Shown: positions 25,453-38,290 of the stretch, in pieces
Layout: each line of letters begins with the position of its first letter
Position numbering within the stretch: position 1 is the stretch's first letter
Assembly (NCBI GenBank): GCA_035578905.1
Contig: JAQJVL010000289.1
Coordinates: 624,760-688,759 of the forward strand
Origin: Stictocephala bisonia
Taxonomy: Eukaryota; Arthropoda; Insecta; Hemiptera; Membracidae
Reading direction: 5' to 3'
Length of the DNA stretch: 64,000 bases
Translations under genes and position numbers: made by a program
Notes under the pieces: generated by a model
What the model was told of the DNA's origin: nothing
Database searches by the model: none
What the model saw: only the letters and a program-made list of their open reading frames with translations

Positions 25453-27529
25453 GTACAGTTAATACAGAATTATTAGTACAGTCTGGGTAGATAAATTTGC
25501 TTCATTTTATTTGATATAAAAGTCGTTTTAGTAAGTGACGGTTTATTGGAAGGTAAAATATTTGTAGTTTTGGGCACTAATCCTTTATTTATATTAATAT
25601 AACTGTTGTTTATATAAATTATTAAACATACTCGCTAGATATATGCATTTTCTCTATTGTTATTCATAATAATAATATTTACAGGGTGTTTTCTCATATT
25701 GCCAATTTCCATTTCAAACTTTAGCTAACCTATCGAATAACATAAAATTGCGTAAAAATTCATGAATTTTGTATTATTCTTAAGTTACATATAATGGTAA
25801 ATATCCTACACTTAAAAAGGCAGATTTTTAGCTTTATTTTCGGTTTAATATATTATATAATAACAAATGTGTGTAATAATATATAATAATAAATAATAAA
25901 AACCTATCAATAAATGGATTTTTAACACTAAATATCTCATTTGTGAAAAAGTTTGGGTTTTAAGTTCACTTGTATGTTCATTCCCATTAGAATCGTTAAT
26001 TTACTCTATTTTACTGAACTTTTCATTTCCGTTTGGCCTCATCTACTTTATCTTCATTTATATCCTAAATGTATTTTCTATGTTATCTTTTTGTTAACGA
26101 TGCATAAAAATATAAGAATGTAATAAAGAATGCATGTTATAAGTTCTTTAACGATCATAGTTAGTATTATTTCAATAGCAAAATTAAGGGTTTTGTTTAA
26201 TATTTTCTTGATAGTCATTGTACGTAATACAATGCTTGTTCTATTTTTAACTGGCTTAAGAAATTCTAAAATATAAGAAGTACTACGTTTTATTACAGAC
26301 AAAAAGAAACAGAGATCGCTATTTTAGAGCTAAAGCTAACGCCACGGTGATAGTTTGTAATAGTATACATTTGTATATAATTACTATATTTATTCTTTAG
26401 GATCTGGAGGGGAATATTGGTGGTGCTGACAACAGTGCTGGCCCTGATATCCACACAGAGATCTACCACCTGGACATTCCAAGAGTGTACAGCTTGACAC
26501 TTATTTAGCACACTATTGGAGGTGACTTCTTTTTTTCTGTTATTTTGTCAACATAACCTCTAATCGTATAGTAAGGTATTATTTATTTAGTTTGGATTTG
26601 CGTTTTTTTAATAAATTTTATCCGTTTAGGAAACAGCAAAGTTCATTGTTTACATTTAAAAAGTAGAACTAATAATATAATTTTTTATAAAAGATTATCC
26701 ATATTGATTAATAATTATGGAATTCCTTTATCAATTATATTTAATGTAAATATAATATTCATTATGACAAAACATTGGTATGTTCACAAACACAGAACAC
26801 TGTCATCCAACATATGCAACTGAACCATGTTATTTACTGCTTGCAAACTACCACAAGATCAGCTGTTCTCTTGGAGGACATGGAATACAACAGCTGGTCG
26901 TGTCCACATACGTTGTCTAGCTATATACTGGATCAGCTGGGTGAGATTTATATAACACTCGTCAAATAATCAACTGTAATATTATGGCGTTGTATATAAG
27001 GTATTCGCATTATATGCATTGTTATGAAAAAACAGCAACTCATTTCTTATCCTAAAACTAGGAGCATTTTTACACATATCACATTTATTCATAATGTTTC
27101 TTATCTAAATAAAATTATAAAAAATTTTCTTCGTTTTAAAATATATATAAATCATCCCATATTAAGGTGAACTTTTCCTGGTGGTTTATCATGTACTATA
27201 TATTCAATTCCGTAAGTAAAAAAGTCCCAAATAAATTTTTCGTAGTATGAAGAAAATCGAAACTTGATTTGATTATTGTTATAGCTTTGGACCAAGGACG
27301 GTGGGATGGTATCAGATGTGTAAAAGAATACCTGGGCTCCACCCCATTGGCCAAGATAAAATGATTTTAGGTCTTATATCACTACATGGTTCGTAGTAAT
27401 ACATAACAACACTGTTTCGTTTACTGCTAATGCTGATATAAACATTGGGTATTTTTATTGTACATTAAAAATCATATGATTTTTAAAATTCCATTAGAAG
27501 TAGCCTTAAAATAATCTATTTAAGGCTTT
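25453..27529. other. Unassigned stretch with two less AT-rich islands
   Basis: 26395-26520 and 26775-26945 are less AT-rich than the surroundings. The second ends in CAGCTGGGTGAGATT, which resembles a splice donor. Neither gives a protein I recognise on either strand, and I could not find a matching acceptor with coding continuity. They may be decayed element fragments. Confidence 0.3.
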
Positions 27530-27640
27530 TCAATATTAAGGAGGCCGAGTATATCACAGGTGGCTATATACCTTTAGTCTACAATCTCCACAACACGTCT
27601 CCTAAGGTAGCTGGATTACAGCACTCCACCACCAGTTGAT
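27530..27640 (-). repeat. Family A fragment
   Basis: Holds only the end with GTAGCTGGATTACAGCACT and CACCACCAGTTG, plus adjoining ACAATCTCCACAACAC. Confidence 0.65.
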
Positions 27641-28479
27641 CACTTAGTCTCATGATTCACCACCAGTTTATTCATAAAATTTAGTTCTCATGTCTCAAAT
27701 TGTTTCTACCTTTTATGTTTTGACACCAAAAATATTTCATTATGTATTTAATTCTCTCAAGAAGAAGAAAGCATCATGTAGGGAGTATCATACAAATATA
27801 AAACAAACATGATGTGTAAATTATAAAACTGTTATTGAAAAAAGCACCTCTCAAAAGAGCAAATAGAATAAAATATATGAAATTATAATTTCATGTTCTA
27901 AATTATCTTAAAGAAGGTTTCAATGTTATTGTATCAAATTTCATTGCCTACCTTTCATTTCTGACTTAATTTAAATTAGATTGTAAACGTACAGCACAAT
28001 AAATTTAGTATGTAGACGGTAATATTTATTAAAAATTATGTATAGTTTAAAATATAACTGTAATCATAGTACTCAAAAATTGTGGTTTTGTTTACCATTT
28101 GAAGGCTAAAAGCAATATAATCATATAAATACAAAAAAGACAAAATTATTTATTTTTCTTGTATGTAGTAAATAAGTCGTATTTTAAGAAAAATTACTAA
28201 ACACTTCAATTAAATTTATAGAGATATATGAAATGGACAATTGAGTATTTTAAGTAATGATATTCAACCACTATCAAGTTATCTTACATTTTCGGTAACA
28301 GAGGCATTTTTATAACGGTGTTTACCGTTGCGTGATGTTTAAGAATTGCTCAATAAGATAGAACAGGCCATCTACATCTTTTATCACCTAATTGTAATGC
28401 TAAACATGATTATCCTACTGCACGAAATCATAATTATTGCATTTTCTCTTCAACAAGCTTTCAACAATATTAGTTTTAT
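27641..28479. other. AT-rich stretch, nothing recognised
   Basis: No gene or shared repeat. Confidence 0.4.
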
Positions 28480-28789
28480 GTTCGGCCGTGTTCGGAATGT
28501 TTCGGAAATAGTCGGGCTGTATTGAGGTCTGCATCGGAACCCTCGGTCAGGAACTGTAGTCTCTTGCCAGTGCTCAGCGAGCACGCTTCGTATCCATGTA
28601 GTTCAGGTCTCGAATGTTTTTGATTTGTTTAAAACTATCGAACTTCTGAAAATGCAATTAAGTAATGCAATAAAATGTATAAACCTTAAATATGACATAT
28701 ATGTTTGATTTCGGGAGTTGTAAAACTTATACGGATTGTGTGTGGCGATGTTAACAGTTAAAAAACGACTTGTTAGTGTAGTGGACATA
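28480..28789 (+). promoter_or_regulatory. Candidate promoter/5' UTR of the sidestep-like gene
   Basis: 28480-28615 is clearly less AT-rich than the flanks and lies directly upstream of the signal-peptide exon, as expected for a transcription start region. No TATA box is obvious, and a TCAG word near 28546 and 28576 could be an initiator. An in-frame upstream ATG at 28748 would add 14 residues before the chosen start. This is inference from position and composition; no start site is proven. Confidence 0.3.
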
Positions 28790-28871
28790 ATGGTTCGACA
28801 TTTTTTCATAATCCCGGTTGTGATTGTTAGCCTAGCATTGTGTGAAAAGGATACTCTGATGGAGGATAAAG
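28790..28871 (+). CDS. Sidestep-like Ig receptor, exon 1 (signal peptide)
   Basis: From ATG 28790 it encodes MVRHFFIIPVVIVSLALCEK and a few more residues, a typical secretory signal: one basic residue pair, a hydrophobic core of about 14, then small residues and Cys. An upstream in-frame ATG at 28748 would give a longer, more basic N-terminus. I prefer 28790 because it places the hydrophobic core directly after the start. The exon ends at an AAAG/GTAAAA donor in phase 1, which joins in frame to exon 2 (53000), completing a Val codon. The link across a 24-kb intron is inferred from phase and from the usual layout of the family, in which a separate signal-peptide exon precedes Ig1. Another first exon is possible. 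Confidence 0.6.
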
Positions 28872-30498
28872 GTAAAATAAAGTATTATTTTGTTTTTAAT
28901 AATAATTGTATGTATAATTATCATGAAAAATGTTTCCAGAATATTTAAATAAATGTTATCTTTAAAATTTACTAACTAAACATGTATTTCTTTTAAAATA
29001 TTCGCACGAGGATACATTTTATCTATGTAAAATAGTATATTATAGTTATGAATGATTAAATAAACTAATCAATAATTTGTCGTTATTAGACTGTTTTTGT
29101 ATAGTTTTGGTTATGTTAGGAAAACAGATTAATTCAATAAAATTGCAGATTTAAATAACTAGAATAAAACTTTTATGAAAATATATCCGTTATTACAAGG
29201 TATTATCTAATAAAAATTTATATGTTTAAAAAATAAATTAGTGAATTGTTTATTTCGAATGGTTTATTTAAAGTCTAGAAATGTTTTTATCAGTCTAAAT
29301 AATTATTAGAGTTGATTTCCTAATTAAATTCGAATCACCGTACCTTTTACGTTAAGAACCAATGTAATTAATGCCAAAACATAATTCAAAATATAACAAA
29401 TTAACCGGTAAAAAAATCGGCCACCCACCGATAGTAGAATTAACCAAACAATGTTTTCTGTAGGCAGATAAATGTGATTTAGGCTTGTCTAAATCTAAAG
29501 GCATCTAAATCTAAAAGTCTTTTCGTAAAATTCTTTATGCAGGACTTTTCATTATAGAATCTTTTATTTGGTCCCTACGTAGACCAATGTGTAATTTTTA
29601 AATATTAATTTAGGTAAATAAAAAAAAGGGAACGTCAGGCATGTTTTTTATTTCAACTAAAAAATCGTTACTTAAATGTTAGGTAGTTTTCATATGTATC
29701 TTGTGTGACAGACAAGCGCAAAAGGCTTAGAATGAAATCCAATAAACGTGAATATAAAAACTCTTTTATATTCACATTTTCGCAGCTGTAATGAACATTT
29801 ATTGGTTGTATAGTAACTTTATGAGGTGGAATATTAAACCAAGAGTAATGCGAACTGACAGTAAGATATTAAATTGTTTGGGACAACTTATATTTTAGTC
29901 CCATATTAATTTTTACCCAACCATTAAAATACACTGATTAAAAAAACTAATATAACAAATACAAATTTAAAAATGTTTATGTCAATGACATTCAATCAGT
30001 TTATATTACTTTATACTTTACCAATTATTTGTCCAACGTGAGTTTTAAACATTTAATAGGTATTTGCTTACATTTTTCAAATATCCAGGGACATATGCAT
30101 TAGTGATTTTAATTTCACTAGTTTTTCATAAAAAAAGGAACCGGTGCACAAATGATCTTAACAGTGGCAAATTTAACAAGAATCTACATTTTTCGTGACA
30201 ACCACGTGTACTATCTACATTAGTACAAGATATCACCAGTTCAGCGATACAACTGAACACCACATCATAGCATGGGTGAAACGCCTGGCTATGTGAATAA
30301 TATACATAGTACCTTGACACGGTCGTCATTAGAAAATGTAGATTCTACTTATGACACCAGCCGCTTAAGCCTTGATAGTTTTTATTGGTCAAGAAATAAG
30401 GGTGGAGTTGCGTTGGCAAAAAAAGACTTCACGTATTATATATAAGGATCTTAAATAGTAGTACAATTAATAAAATTAAATAAAGTTGGTTAATTTTC

Positions 30499-30864
30499 AT
30501 TAACCATCCTTACCATCGTCAAACTGGAGTAATCTTGAAGGAATTCCTTTGATCTGTTCGTTAACTATCCTTACCATCGTCAAACTGGAGTAATCGTGAA
30601 GGAATTCCTTTGATATGTTCGTTAACCATCCTTAATATCGTCAAACTGGAGTAATCGTGAAGGAATTCCTTTTATCTGTTGGTTAACCATCCTTACCATC
30701 GTCAAACTGGAGTAATCGTGAAGGAATCCCTTTGATCTGTTCATTAACCATCCTTACCATCGTCAAACTGGAGTAATCGTGAAGGAATTACTTTGATCTG
30801 TTCGTTAACCAGCCTTACCATCGTCAAAACTTGAGTAATTGTAAATGGAATGCCTTTGATCTGA
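30499..30864 (+). repeat. 61-bp tandem repeat, six units
   Basis: The unit holds TTAACCATCCTTACCATCG, TCAAACTGGAGTAATCGTGA and AGGAATTCCTTTGATCTGTTC. Six units sit head to tail; the last is the most diverged (an inserted A and TGTAAATGGAATGCC). An AGGAATTCCT palindrome occurs in most units. Mirror-frame open reading across it is artefactual. Confidence 0.9.
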
Positions 30865-30938
30865 GAATGGGTTGTGTCTTCAAATGCCTGTAAAGCATGG
30901 AAGTTACATTTTACCTTTTGATAGCACCATGATGTACA

Positions 30939-31500
30939 TTGAAGCCTGGGACTCAAACTTATGTCGGAAAGACACAAACTATTCTCATTGCCCATTCCAG
31001 ACAGTTTATCAATGTAAATATCAAATCTTTTCTAAAGTTAACATGTATTAACTTAACACTTGAATACTGTTGTAACAAGCTTAAAGTTCTTGGACTTATA
31101 ATTAACAAAACTTTAACACGGAGTGATCAAGCTACAATGACTTGGAACAGAGTATTTGCCGGTACTCAAAGCCTTATGTGGTATGCGTCCTGCCTATCGT
31201 CGTCACGATTATGTTCAGCAATTGTTTGTACAAATCTCAGTTTTATAATTGGAGCAGCTGCGTGAATATTACATTCTTCTTCTTCTTTTTAATTTCCTTC
31301 ATATAAGGATACCAGGTTACTTGTATGAGCGTTTTAAGTTCTTGTCCGAAATAAACAACTTCAATACTCGTCAGGGAGTGCCTCTTCTATCAGTCCCTGC
31401 ACATTGTACCGTATTATATAATAGATCATTTTTTGTTTCCACTTGCCGCTTATGAAATATGCTGACCTTGAGAATAGCCGAGGGAGGATTACCTAACTGG
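30939..31500 (+). pseudogene. Non-LTR retrotransposon reverse-transcriptase fragment
   Basis: Two overlapping frames carry the C-terminal part of a non-LTR reverse transcriptase. The first has KTQTILIAHSRQFI, then a LKVLGLIINKTLTRSDQAT segment (the F/V-LG-x-x-I-(N/D)-x-x-L motif that follows the catalytic domain). The second has YLYERFKFLSEINNFNTRQG and a LLSVPAH..YNRSFFVS..CRL ending. A frame change and a large internal deletion lie near 31180-31300, where about 80 residues of the usual thumb region are missing. The catalytic YxDD box is not present. This is a dead 5'-truncated copy inserted in intron 1, preceded by the 61-bp array. Confidence 0.75.
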
Positions 31501-31638
31501 TCAAGCCCTTTAAACCAAAAGTGAAGTATTAATGGCAATTTATTTGTGGCCTGTTGTAAAATTTACGAATTCTTGCATTCTATGTTTTTAATTGCGCACA
31601 TCTTGCCAAAATATTTTAATTAAATGTAGGACTAAAAG

Positions 31639-31885
31639 TCCCCCAGCCATCACGACCACACTTTTATTGGAGAAGGTCATCTGCAACATACAATATGGGT
31701 ATGTGGGTGGGACCACACCACCATACGTGTAGGGGTGTGCGGTCGTGTCCCCCAGCCATCACGACCACACTTTTATGGGAGAAGGTCATCTGCAACATAC
31801 AATATGGGTATGTGGGTGGGACCACACCACCATACGTGTAGGGGTGTGCGGTCGTGTCATCACCACCGTAGGTGTGGGTGGGAAC
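31639..31885 (+). repeat. 109-bp tandem repeat, two units plus a partial third
   Basis: Units start TCCCCCAGCCATCACGACC at 31639 and 31748 and contain ATGTGGGTGGGACCACACCA and CATACGTGTAGGGGTGTGCG. The two complete units are nearly identical. The G-rich part resembles the core of the 36-bp minisatellite at 13036. Confidence 0.85.
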
Positions 31886-32451
31886 TAGACTGAGGCCATC
31901 TATTCAACCTCCTTCGCCTTTATCACCTGCACATTTGTTTGTATTATGTAGTCAGGAATAAAACTAGAACATGGAAGAGTACTTAAGAGTTACAGAAAAC
32001 CTCATAATCCTCTTTGAAGCCAACCCTTTTTGTGGCAGACTAATGCTTCCTACACCCGGCCACGCTGTGCTGTGGTTTAGTCTGAATGCTAGAGATAGTG
32101 TATTTTTTAGTTGTTAGAAAAATAAAGATTGATTGTTTTATAGATTTTAATTTATATAAAGTAACTATAATTGTCTTATAAATTTTAAAATATCTGGTCA
32201 TATTAATAAACTTATAGGGTATAAATAGAATATAACAAACAAAGACATTAGCTGGCCACAGTAGCAATAGTTCAGCACTAAAATTTATTTTCATTTGCGA
32301 AACGTCGTTAGATTGGGAGACGCTTGAAACGTTTTGTTAAAGTTTACAATTTTAGAAACTAAACATAAAAAAGCACTCTAATTAAAATAAATTTTGTGGA
32401 TACATCCCAAGTGAATCCATCGATTTTTTTTATCAAACATACGGAAATTAT

Positions 32452-32494
32452 AATATATATATATATATATAATTTCACAATATTATATATATTT

Positions 32495-32534
<40 letters not shown>
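32452..32534. repeat. (AT)n microsatellite, interrupted
   Basis: Two AT dinucleotide tracts separated by about 25 bp (ATTTCACAATATT), followed by TTGTGAATAA. Flanking words make it partly palindromic. Confidence 0.9.
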
Positions 32535-32537
<3 letters not shown>

Positions 32538-32884
32538 GAATAACGCTTATATTGTATATTTTTATAAGAAACATTATGTACATAATTATTTCAACAATGT
32601 TTACCTAACGGTGGGTTGGGATTCTCACACTGTCGAGGGTAGTTTCCAAACTTCCAGTCCTAACTGTAGTAGATCCACACATATATTTGCTACTGTCCAT
32701 ACATTCCAAAATCGATGACTAATGTTTTTTTATTTTTTTAATGAAAGACCGAACTCCTTTTTAACCCTCAATTCAAAAATTCCTCATAGAATATTTATCT
32801 GTGTGAGAAACATATTCAGACAGAGTAAGGGGGTGATTCAGTACAGTTCTAGCTGACTATTTCTGATAAAAATTAATTAACAGT

Positions 32885-32965
32885 CAAGGCCAGGAATCGA
32901 TCCTGCACTACCTCTAACTCAGGAGCAAAGTCCTTTAAAAGATCAATTTTGTCACGAGCGCAGCG
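32885..32965 (-). repeat. tRNA-related SINE remnant (possible)
   Basis: Read on the minus strand it has GAGTTAGAGGTAGTGCAGG followed by ATCGATTCC, which resembles a B box (GGTTCRANTCC), preceded by a weak TCTTTTAAAGG in place of an A box. It looks like the two related remnants at 38427 and 50605 but is more decayed. Confidence 0.3.
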
Positions 32966-33088
32966 AGTTTTGAGGTTGTCCCCTGGTTATATTTATAATA
33001 ATTGAATGTATACAGCACTAAACTAAAATATGCTATGCTGAACTACACTGTACTGTAATATATCATTATATACTATAATGATAACTTA

Positions 33089-33536
33089 CAGTGGCGCAGT
33101 GCTGTAACCCAGCTACTTGGAGACAATAGGTAGTTTGGGAGATTGTAGGCAATAGGTAGGATGCTTAGTCCTCTTAATACCAACATGGCGTCCGTTCAAT
33201 GGTTGCTATCGGCGTGGACACTACTAGAGAAGTCTGGGGTGTCCATGTTGGGTGGTAATCATTGTATGGATGTTGTGTGGGGGAGATAACTGAGTATCAG
33301 GCTTGTCAATTAGCTGAAAATCAGACCAGCACTACGTGGTTCGGATTCCACGTAAAGCTGTAGGTCCCTTAGTTGCCCTGGCTGTTGGGCTATTAATAAA
33401 TTGCCATTTCTTAGGAACAGTTGAACTCACTTAATAACCAGACTACACTCATCCACACTCACCCTACACTCATAAAACCATTCATATTCGTCTTAGAATA
33501 CCAACAACGTTGTGGCGGCGTCTCATATGTAAGAAT
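33089..33536 (+). repeat. Family A SINE-like repeat, best full-length copy
   Basis: Starts GTGGCGCAGTGCTGTAACCC (the first part fits a pol III A-box pattern) and runs to GGCGGCGTCTCATATGTAAG. A seven-pair hairpin TACGTGG (33333-33339) / CCACGTA (33348-33354) with loop TTCGGATT resembles a tRNA T-arm/B box. The usual A-to-B distance in a tRNA is far shorter than the roughly 240 bp here, so a simple tRNA origin is doubtful. About 33120-33160 contains a short internal duplication of the AATAGGTAG word. Confidence 0.8.
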
Positions 33537-34380
33537 GTAAGAATATTGTAATTGGAAATGAGCCACAGGCTGAAGTTTACTTGAGTATAGAATAAAATAG
33601 TTCTTATAAATAAATAAATAACTGATTATTTATTACTACCTGAAATACATGCAGGAAAACCTACTCGCGCATAGATGCATAAGGAAGCAGAGGTATATAT
33701 GTATATAGTGTTATTTAGCTATTTTCGACACTGACTTCCAACGGGAAGGCTCGAATCAGGTTTATGGGATATGTCGGGTGTTATGGGTTAAAATGTATGA
33801 TATTTGTTATAGTATTTGGTTGACTCACGAAAAAATATAAAAAATTATAATATTTAAAGTACTTCAGTACTTTGAAACACTATTTTAAATACAGTTGATA
33901 ATATAGTATGTTTGTTAAAAAAAACAACGATTCAATAAATTTGGTAAATTGAATTTCTTAAGAAATTGCAAATGTGACGTTAATCTATTTAAAAAGTCCA
34001 ATTCAGCAGTCGGTAGTGAACGTGTTATAAACAATTTGGAGTTTCTATTCTTCTTGCAAACTCCTACTACAGCGTAATTGGAATCATACACTGTACATAT
34101 ATATTAGGACTAGTGTGCAACATAAATTGTATTTACCACTTAACAGGAATAATTTTCATGACATCACATAATAAAATGTTGAACTTACTCAACCCAAAGT
34201 AATTACGGTTTGTTCTACCATAATAACATAGTATGTTACAAGAACAAATTCAAGAAATTGGCCTAACAATAGATGATCTTATATATAAAACAGAAAAAAA
34301 CAGTCCTAAATGACAGATATGTTAGGTTCGACATAAGACAAGATAATAGTCAACATGCATATGGTTGTTTTGGGATCAAA

Positions 34381-34480
34381 CAAGAAAAAAAATATATGAA
34401 AGGAAATTGTAGAAAGATAAAAGAGAAGATCAAGAAAAGAAATATATGAAAGGAAATTGTAGAAAGATAAAAGAGAAGAA
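34381..34480 (+). repeat. 50-bp tandem duplication
   Basis: Two nearly identical units containing ATATATGAAAGGAAATTGTA and GAAAGATAAAAGAGAAG, at 34391 and 34441. Slippage-type duplication. Confidence 0.85.
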
Positions 34481-36283
34481 TACAAAAAGGATTAACTGAA
34501 AATTACTAATATGGTCAAATTGTGACCGCAAATGCAAATAAACAAAAATAAATAAATAAAAAACATTAGATTACATTTTAATTTTCAAAAGTAATATTTT
34601 TCAACTAAATATGGGTCTATTATGTAGTTTCCTGCCACAAAAAAATTTGAAAACTTTTCCTGAAAAGGGTCTAGAATTGGTTAAATTTTCAGGAGATATG
34701 ATTTTTATTATGCGGAAATCACATATTTAACCACAAAAATTAGAAAAAAAACAAAATTCCAATGTTCGTATTTTTTTTATATTTCCGGTAGTTAAAAAGA
34801 TATTTAAATTACCCTTTTCATAATTTGAAGTGTCTTACTATGCTAAATACGAATTTGAAAACTATTTTGACCTAGACCAATTATTTCTTTAGATATAACG
34901 GAAAAGCTACTTTTGAAGTTAATCAGATTAGCGGTCATTACGCCATAATGTTATAGACATCAACTACTTACCAGAAAAACAGAATTCACTTATATTTCCA
35001 CTGGAGGAGCCAAATTTCCACCTGTTGTTTAAAAAAAGATAAGAATGTAGAATAAAACAACTTCTCCCTTGAGTTTTTAAAGTGGTTACGTAGATTTCTG
35101 TAGAAATTGTTGCATACTTGAAGGGTAGCCTATTCGTACACGAATCGTATTACGAGGTACTCGTAATTACAACGTAGAATTCCTACAGTTTGCAAATATC
35201 GGGTATTGTATTATGAGTGATGAGGCTTTTTTTTAATACGAGCCTTGTACTACAGGAATTTTCTAAAATAACCACTTTTGATGAGAACTTCAAAGATCAT
35301 TTCCTAAAGCAACTTACTGTATTCCTCATAAAACTGGAAAAAGATTTTGCAGTTCAAAGCACAGATTAGTTGTTTGCATCAAGCGATTGGCCCCGTCTAT
35401 CGATTGTGGGGTTGCCAGTTGAAGACTCTCTTTATTCAATAGCTCTTCAATCAAAGGAACTGGTCAATATACAGCACATCACACGCTAACAATGTACCTC
35501 ACTGAATGACAGGTGTCCCTGATAACTGTTACTGATCGAATTTGATTGTTACATAAGGAAATTAAAACATTTTTACATATTCTATCAAGTAATATCGATC
35601 AGAAAACCAATCATACAAATTGTCCTTTTATAGTTACAATCAACATAAACAAAATACATGTTTAACCAAATTTGATTAATATCTACCGACGTTTCCTTAC
35701 AGTGAATAATATTTATTATACCCAACCTAAAGTGTAAACTAGGATTGTTTTCTCTTTTTAAGGAGTACTTAGTTTCCTCTTCAACCTTGCTTTACCCCAT
35801 TGGCTATTGATCTGTGCGGGGACCTATCACACAGATTAAAGGAACATTCAGTGAAGTATAAGGTAAATATTACGGATAAATATTAACAGTTAAGGACGTG
35901 ATTCCAAGCTGTGTACGTCTAGTCCTGACGACGAGGCAATTCAGCCTAAGGGGCCTCCCAATATAATCCAAAATGTTTCAAGGCTTTTAAGCTTTTATTG
36001 TATTTCAGGTAGAAACAATGGCATATACTTACTGCATTTAGTATTTTATTGTTTATAATACTATATAAATACACGCCATTAATCAAAGTTAGAAATAATG
36101 TTCGTTCATACTTTAAAATCATACGAATATATCATTGCATAGTTTTTATGGTCTTGCCTTAAATATTCTACTATTTTTAATATTATTATTACTACTATTA
36201 TTACTAATTACTACTGTATTAAAATACCATAATTAGAGTACTTATACAAGCATTATATTATATTATTATTCACTTTGAATTTT

Positions 36284-36313
36284 AATTCAATACATTTTTT
36301 AATGTATTGAATT
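36284..36313. repeat. Perfect 13-bp hairpin
   Basis: AATTCAATACATT pairs with AATGTATTGAATT across a four-T loop. Position is by eye and may be off by a base or two. No associated gene. Confidence 0.6.
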
Positions 36314-36801
36314 GAACTGATCAAACTGATATTCACATACAGCTAGATCATGCATGAATGACATTCACATAAAAATTACTCATGCATGAATGTTTTTAGT
36401 TAAAATATTTTAACTTATATATTTTCTTTTTGGATTTTTTCTTATGCACCATTGATAGTTAGATATCTAATCAAACGGTATTTCGTATATGAGAGGGTGA
36501 ATACTTTTTTCCCTTGTTAAGAAAAGTCTAAATACAAATTTGAAGGTTCTAGTTCCATTAATTCTTTAATGTGCTCTTGTGTGCTTAAAAATTTCCTTTA
36601 TTTTTTTCTATTAAGTGCGAGGGTATGTATATAGTTTGTATTGGGCAGTCTGAAAGTAGCCATAATAACTAGGATAATAGCTGGAAAGTATCCAGCTAAA
36701 TAACTTGAGTTCGGTAGGTGGTGAAAGATTTGGATGTAGTCATGTATTTTGGATGGTTAGTGATCAACATATCGTTTCTTGTACATGTTTGTACCCTTTA
36801 A

Positions 36802-37190
36802 TTTGATTTAAAGGTTTATGAGCACCTGCCCTTACAAGCAGGGGTTCGTTTCATCAACAAGTTGCCCAATTCAATAAAGAGTGCCCCGACACCCAAGGCG
36901 TTAAAAACTCGTTTGAAACGCTTTTTAGCGTCCCAAGCATTTTACAGTGTTGACGAGTTCATGGCACACGACTGGGTGACCAATTAGTCAGAAGACTGAC
37001 GTTCGACGCTGGAAGTGGGTACATTGGTAGTACAAATGTGGTTTTAGTGAAGATTCTGTATGTTCGAATGGGGTTTTGATGTGGCGTGTTTTTATTTTTT
37101 TATTAGTTAACATTTTATAACTAATCTGACGATTGCTATGCATTGCTATGTTCTGGCAATAAAAATATTTGATTTGATATGAGGTTGATC
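36802..37190 (+). pseudogene. 3' end of a non-LTR retrotransposon
   Basis: An open segment (36802-36987, stop TAG) encodes LPLQAGVRFINKLPNSIK, then a Lys/Arg-rich KTRLKRFLASQAFYSVDEF. This is the C-terminal signature that follows the reverse transcriptase in many insect non-LTR elements (G-V-x-x-x-N-x-L-P-x-x-I). It is followed by about 170 bp of untranslated tail ending GGCAATAAAAATATTTGATTT, with a polyadenylation-like AATAAA. Everything upstream is missing, so the copy is strongly 5'-truncated, as is usual for target-primed reverse transcription. The tail boundary near 37190 is approximate. Confidence 0.8.
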
Positions 37191-37486
37191 TAGTTACGTC
37201 TTTAGAGAGTTAGAGAGTTTGTCAACACAATTCGCAGGCCGGAGTGATAATTTAATAACAGGTTTAAAGTGGATGGTTGTTTAGCTCATCGGAATTCATT
37301 GATTGCTGGAAAACAAGTCTTGTAATCTGTTGGGTTGATTTAAAATAGTAATAAGCCATATACTATAGTTAGTTTGAGAGACAATCATGTTATAGGTAAG
37401 AGAGGAGGACCGAATAATTTCGTGATTGTGGGTGATGTAGGGGCGAGGGGGTAGTATGTTCTCTCTGTCTGTCAACTCTGTCACAT

Positions 37487-37935
37487 TATTCATTCATAAA
37501 ACGCCGATCGTCAAGATATGGGTGAATATGAGGGGCTAATGAGTGTGATGAGTGTAGATGAACGAGTGTAGTAATTGTTACTAACTGAGGTTTACTGTGT
37601 CTTAGTAAGAGCTATTCATTAATAGTCCAATGGCCAGGGCAACTAAGGGACCTTCTGCTTTACGTTGATTCCAAACCACGTAGTCTTGTGGAAACTCTCA
37701 GAATTCTTCTCTTAGAATATTAGACAACTCAGTTCTCTTCAATACAACAACTGAATCTGGACTACCATCCAGCATGGGCAACCCAGATTTCTCTAGTAGT
37801 GCCCACGTCGATGGTAACCATTGAGCAGACGGCGTGTCGGGATTAGGATGACCGAGCATAGAGGCTATCGCCTTCAGTCTCCTCGACACTTTGTCCTAAG
37901 TAGATGGGTTACAACACTGCACCACCAGTGCCAAC
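37487..37935 (-). repeat. Family A SINE-like repeat, full length
   Basis: Runs from TTCATTCATAAAACGCCGATC to CACTGCACCACCAGTGCC. Retains TTCATTAATAGTCCAATGGC, GGCAACTAAGGGACC and the T-arm-like arm. A small open frame at 37698-37889 on the minus strand lies wholly inside it and has no independent support. Confidence 0.8.
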
Positions 37936-38290
37936 CGTATTTGTATTGTATTTGCGTAAATTATTTAAAAATATTTTTAGCAGTATAATCAACAAACACT
38001 ACGAACTGCAAAATTAAAATAAAATATTTACTTAGCTGTCAACCATGTATTGTGTTTTACGCTATAATTGAAAGCGTAAGATGAAGAGGCGTTTCCAGTT
38101 ACAGATTGGCTTGGCTAATTTGATGCATCGCTCATTTTTAATTAAAGTTGTGAGCCGAGAGTGTCTGATCGTCAATAAGTATGACGTCATAGTTCAGTCG
38201 TAATTAATTGGTCGGCTCTCCTTACGTCATTTGCTAGTAATATTAGTGACTTTTACTCAAGTCAACACTTTTATTAAAAACAATTTTTTT

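Noticed and set aside
25285..25476. Poly-Leu frame resembling a membrane segment
   Set aside because: Explained by the (TTA)n tract.
26775..26969. Possible exon ending at a GTGAGA donor-like site
   Set aside because: No acceptor with coding continuity, no recognised family, and no partner exon nearby.
30499..30864. Regular repeats that might suggest a CRISPR array
   Set aside because: The units are directly abutting with no unique spacers, and the genome is eukaryotic.
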